Positions 7,276-8,088 of a stretch of DNA of 8,088 nt are shown here, in pieces (position 1 is the first letter of the stretch; each line of letters opens with the position of its first letter). The stretch is from contig JAAZUV010000059.1 of the NCBI GenBank assembly GCA_018623995.1, positions 1-8,088 on the forward strand, in the 5' to 3' direction. Below the pieces are notes generated by a model. The model saw only the letters and a program-made list of their open reading frames with translations, was not told where the DNA came from and searched no databases. The position numbers and the translations under genes are program-made. This stretch comes from Methanobacteriota archaeon. Its GTDB lineage: Archaea > Thermoplasmatota > Poseidoniia > Poseidoniales > Poseidoniaceae.

Positions 7276-7854
7276 ATGAAGAACACACAAGAAAAGAACA
7301 TGAAAAACGATAACTTGGCTGCAATTGGTATCGGTGCTATGATTGTCTTCATCGCATTGATTCTTGTTGCTGCGGTAGCTGCTGCTGTCATCATTCAGAC
7401 AGCAGAGAAGCTCCAACAGAACGCACAATCCACTGGTGACGACACCACTGACGAAATGTCAGGTAAGGTCCAAGTCCTCAACGTCTTCGTTGCGGATGAT
7501 TCCAGTTTCGAGGTCTACTTCCGCTTGGCTGCTGGTTCCGATGACACAGCAGACACGGACATCCTCTTCCAGATCTTCTGTGACGATGGTGCTGGCGGAA
7601 TGGACCGAATCTCCGGTGATTTCGGCGACTCGCAACTTGACCCACTTTCAGGGGCTGCAGCCGTAACAACTGCTGCCTCGGGTACTGGATACCGCACAAC
7701 CGTTCTGGCTGATGACGGAACTGGTGACTGTGGTCCGAACGCATTGTTCACAAACAACGTCAAGGCAACGCTCTACCTCCACGTCGTTGGCGGTGGAACA
7801 ACCTACGACGTTCTCAAGGTCAACGACGATTCTGCTGGAGCAGTGGTGGTCTGA
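7276..7854 (+). CDS. arlB: Archaellin (archaeal flagellin) 2
   Basis: 192 residues, the second filament subunit. The leader MKNTQEKNMKNDNLA (1-15) precedes AIGIGAMIVFIA; cleavage after A15 would leave 177 residues, exactly the predicted mature length of archaellin 1. The 37 residues from A15 to Q51 are identical to archaellin 1. The outer domain diverges strongly, although FCDDGAG (C102), CGP (C152) and VVGGGTTYDVL (171-181) keep the same order and spacing, so both proteins share one fold. No N-x-S/T sequon was found. Ten bases separate it from archaellin 1, in one transcript. It could be a major, minor or alternating subunit; filaments with two alternating archaellins are known from Methanocaldococcus villosus. 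An internal ATG at codon 9 is an alternative start, but the ribosome site favours 7276. Confidence 0.94.
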   Translation: MKNTQEKNMKNDNLAAIGIGAMIVFIALILVAAVAAAVIIQTAEKLQQNAQSTGDDTTDEMSGKVQVLNVFVADDSSFEVYFRLAAGSDDTADTDILFQIFCDDGAGGMDRISGDFGDSQLDPLSGAAAVTTAASGTGYRTTVLADDGTGDCGPNALFTNNVKATLYLHVVGGGTTYDVLKVNDDSAGAVVV

Positions 7855-7859
7855 GTCTG

Positions 7860-7897
7860 CCTGTGCAATGACTTGCTTCCAGCAGGTCAAGCACAGG
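7860..7897 (+). promoter_or_regulatory. Long two-part stem-loop after archaellin 2, reaching into the next ribosome binding site
   Basis: CCTGTGC (7860-7866) pairs perfectly with GCACAGG (7891-7897). Inside it, TGACTTGCT (7869-7877) pairs with AGCAGGTCA (7881-7889) around loop TCC, with one wobble T7873.G7885. A small AA/A internal loop separates the two stems, giving 16 pairs in all. The right arm includes the first three bases of AGGAGG (7895-7900), the ribosome site of the gene at 7908. No T-run follows, so it is better read as a translation- or stability-control element than as a terminator. Confidence 0.75.
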
Positions 7898-7900
7898 AGG
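7895..7900 (+). promoter_or_regulatory. Ribosome binding site of the downstream gene, partly held in a stem
   Basis: AGGAGG lies seven bases before ATG 7908 and selects that start over the in-frame internal ATG at codon 26. Its first three bases are paired in the stem-loop 7860-7897; two further pairs (C7857-G7900 and T7858.G7899) past a mismatch could hide the rest. Confidence 0.75.
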
Positions 7901-7907
7901 TTATTCC

Positions 7908-8088
7908 ATGGCATGGCCATTTGGCAGTGCAGGGAACGACCGGGACGCAGACGCTGAACTTGCAGAAGAGCGCTTGAAAATCATGGCCAATGTGGCCATT
8001 GAACAAGTGCCACTCCCCGAACAAGGAGAGTTGAGTGAAGAGGATGCATGGACCATCTCCCCCGGTCCGACTCGAGCACGATTGAACA
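7908..8088 (+). CDS. Start of a further cluster gene, cut by the window end; identity unknown
   Basis: An open frame runs from ATG 7908 to the last base, giving 60 codons and one extra base. The protein starts MAWPFGSAGNDRDADAELAE, then an acidic, probably helical stretch (16-26) and a proline-containing, polar segment ending in AWTISPGPTRARLN. No signal peptide or hydrophobic segment is visible in this part, so the N-terminus is probably cytosolic. Its position directly after the archaellins, where archaellum clusters normally carry accessory and motor genes (ArlC/D/E, F, G, H, I, J), makes an archaellum role likely, but the visible sequence does not match any of these well enough to name it. 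Confidence 0.72.
   Translation, partial: MAWPFGSAGNDRDADAELAEERLKIMANVAIEQVPLPEQGELSEEDAWTISPGPTRARLN

Noticed and set aside
7855..7907. Intrinsic terminator after archaellin 2
   Set aside because: Archaeal intrinsic termination depends on T-runs, and none follows the stem-loop; the next gene starts 10 bases after it.
1..8088. CRISPR array, tRNA or rRNA gene, insertion sequence or phage gene
   Set aside because: No regularly spaced repeats, cloverleaf-like segments, transposase motifs or terminal inverted repeats were seen by eye.

Overview
The window looks like a piece of a marine Euryarchaeota genome, most likely Marine Group II (Candidatus Poseidoniales). The clearest evidence is a tandem pair of archaellins (archaeal flagellins) with class III signal peptides ending in AIGIGAMIVFIA. 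Archaeal Shine-Dalgarno sites (AGGAGG, GGAGGTGA) precede most genes, and the first gene of the cluster probably has a leaderless or very short-leader start. The lineage is an inference from the look of the proteins; no database was searched.

Layout. At the left edge, on the minus strand, is the N-terminal part of a Bcp/PrxQ-type peroxiredoxin (1-186, cut by the window start). A 157-bp AT-rich divergent intergenic region follows. Everything after it is on the plus strand and tightly packed: a small basic helical protein (344-775); a giant 1631-residue secreted and membrane-anchored protein built of Ig-like NxG-motif beta-sandwich repeats, with five C-terminal membrane spans (768-5663); a 330-residue cytosolic coiled-coil protein carrying the same kind of NxG beta-sandwich (5644-6636); archaellin 1 (6693-7265); archaellin 2 (7276-7854); and the first 60 codons of a further gene that runs off the right edge (from 7908). 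The first three genes overlap by 8 and 20 nt. The two archaellins are 10 nt apart, and the Shine-Dalgarno site of the second is built around the stop codon of the first.

How the genes may work together. The archaellins are the filament subunits. The giant ectodomain protein and its coiled-coil partner lie directly upstream in the same direction and could be a cell-envelope or anchoring apparatus used with the archaellum. That link rests on gene order and protein architecture only. At RNA level the archaellin pair is bracketed by two strong stem-loops (6614-6640 and 7860-7897). Each has a 3-nt loop and a single wobble pair that is compatible with plus-strand RNA only. The upstream one spans the stop codon of the preceding gene; the downstream one takes in part of the Shine-Dalgarno site of the following gene. 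This is a plausible way to make filament subunits in excess over the flanking proteins. No tRNA, rRNA, CRISPR array or insertion sequence was seen.
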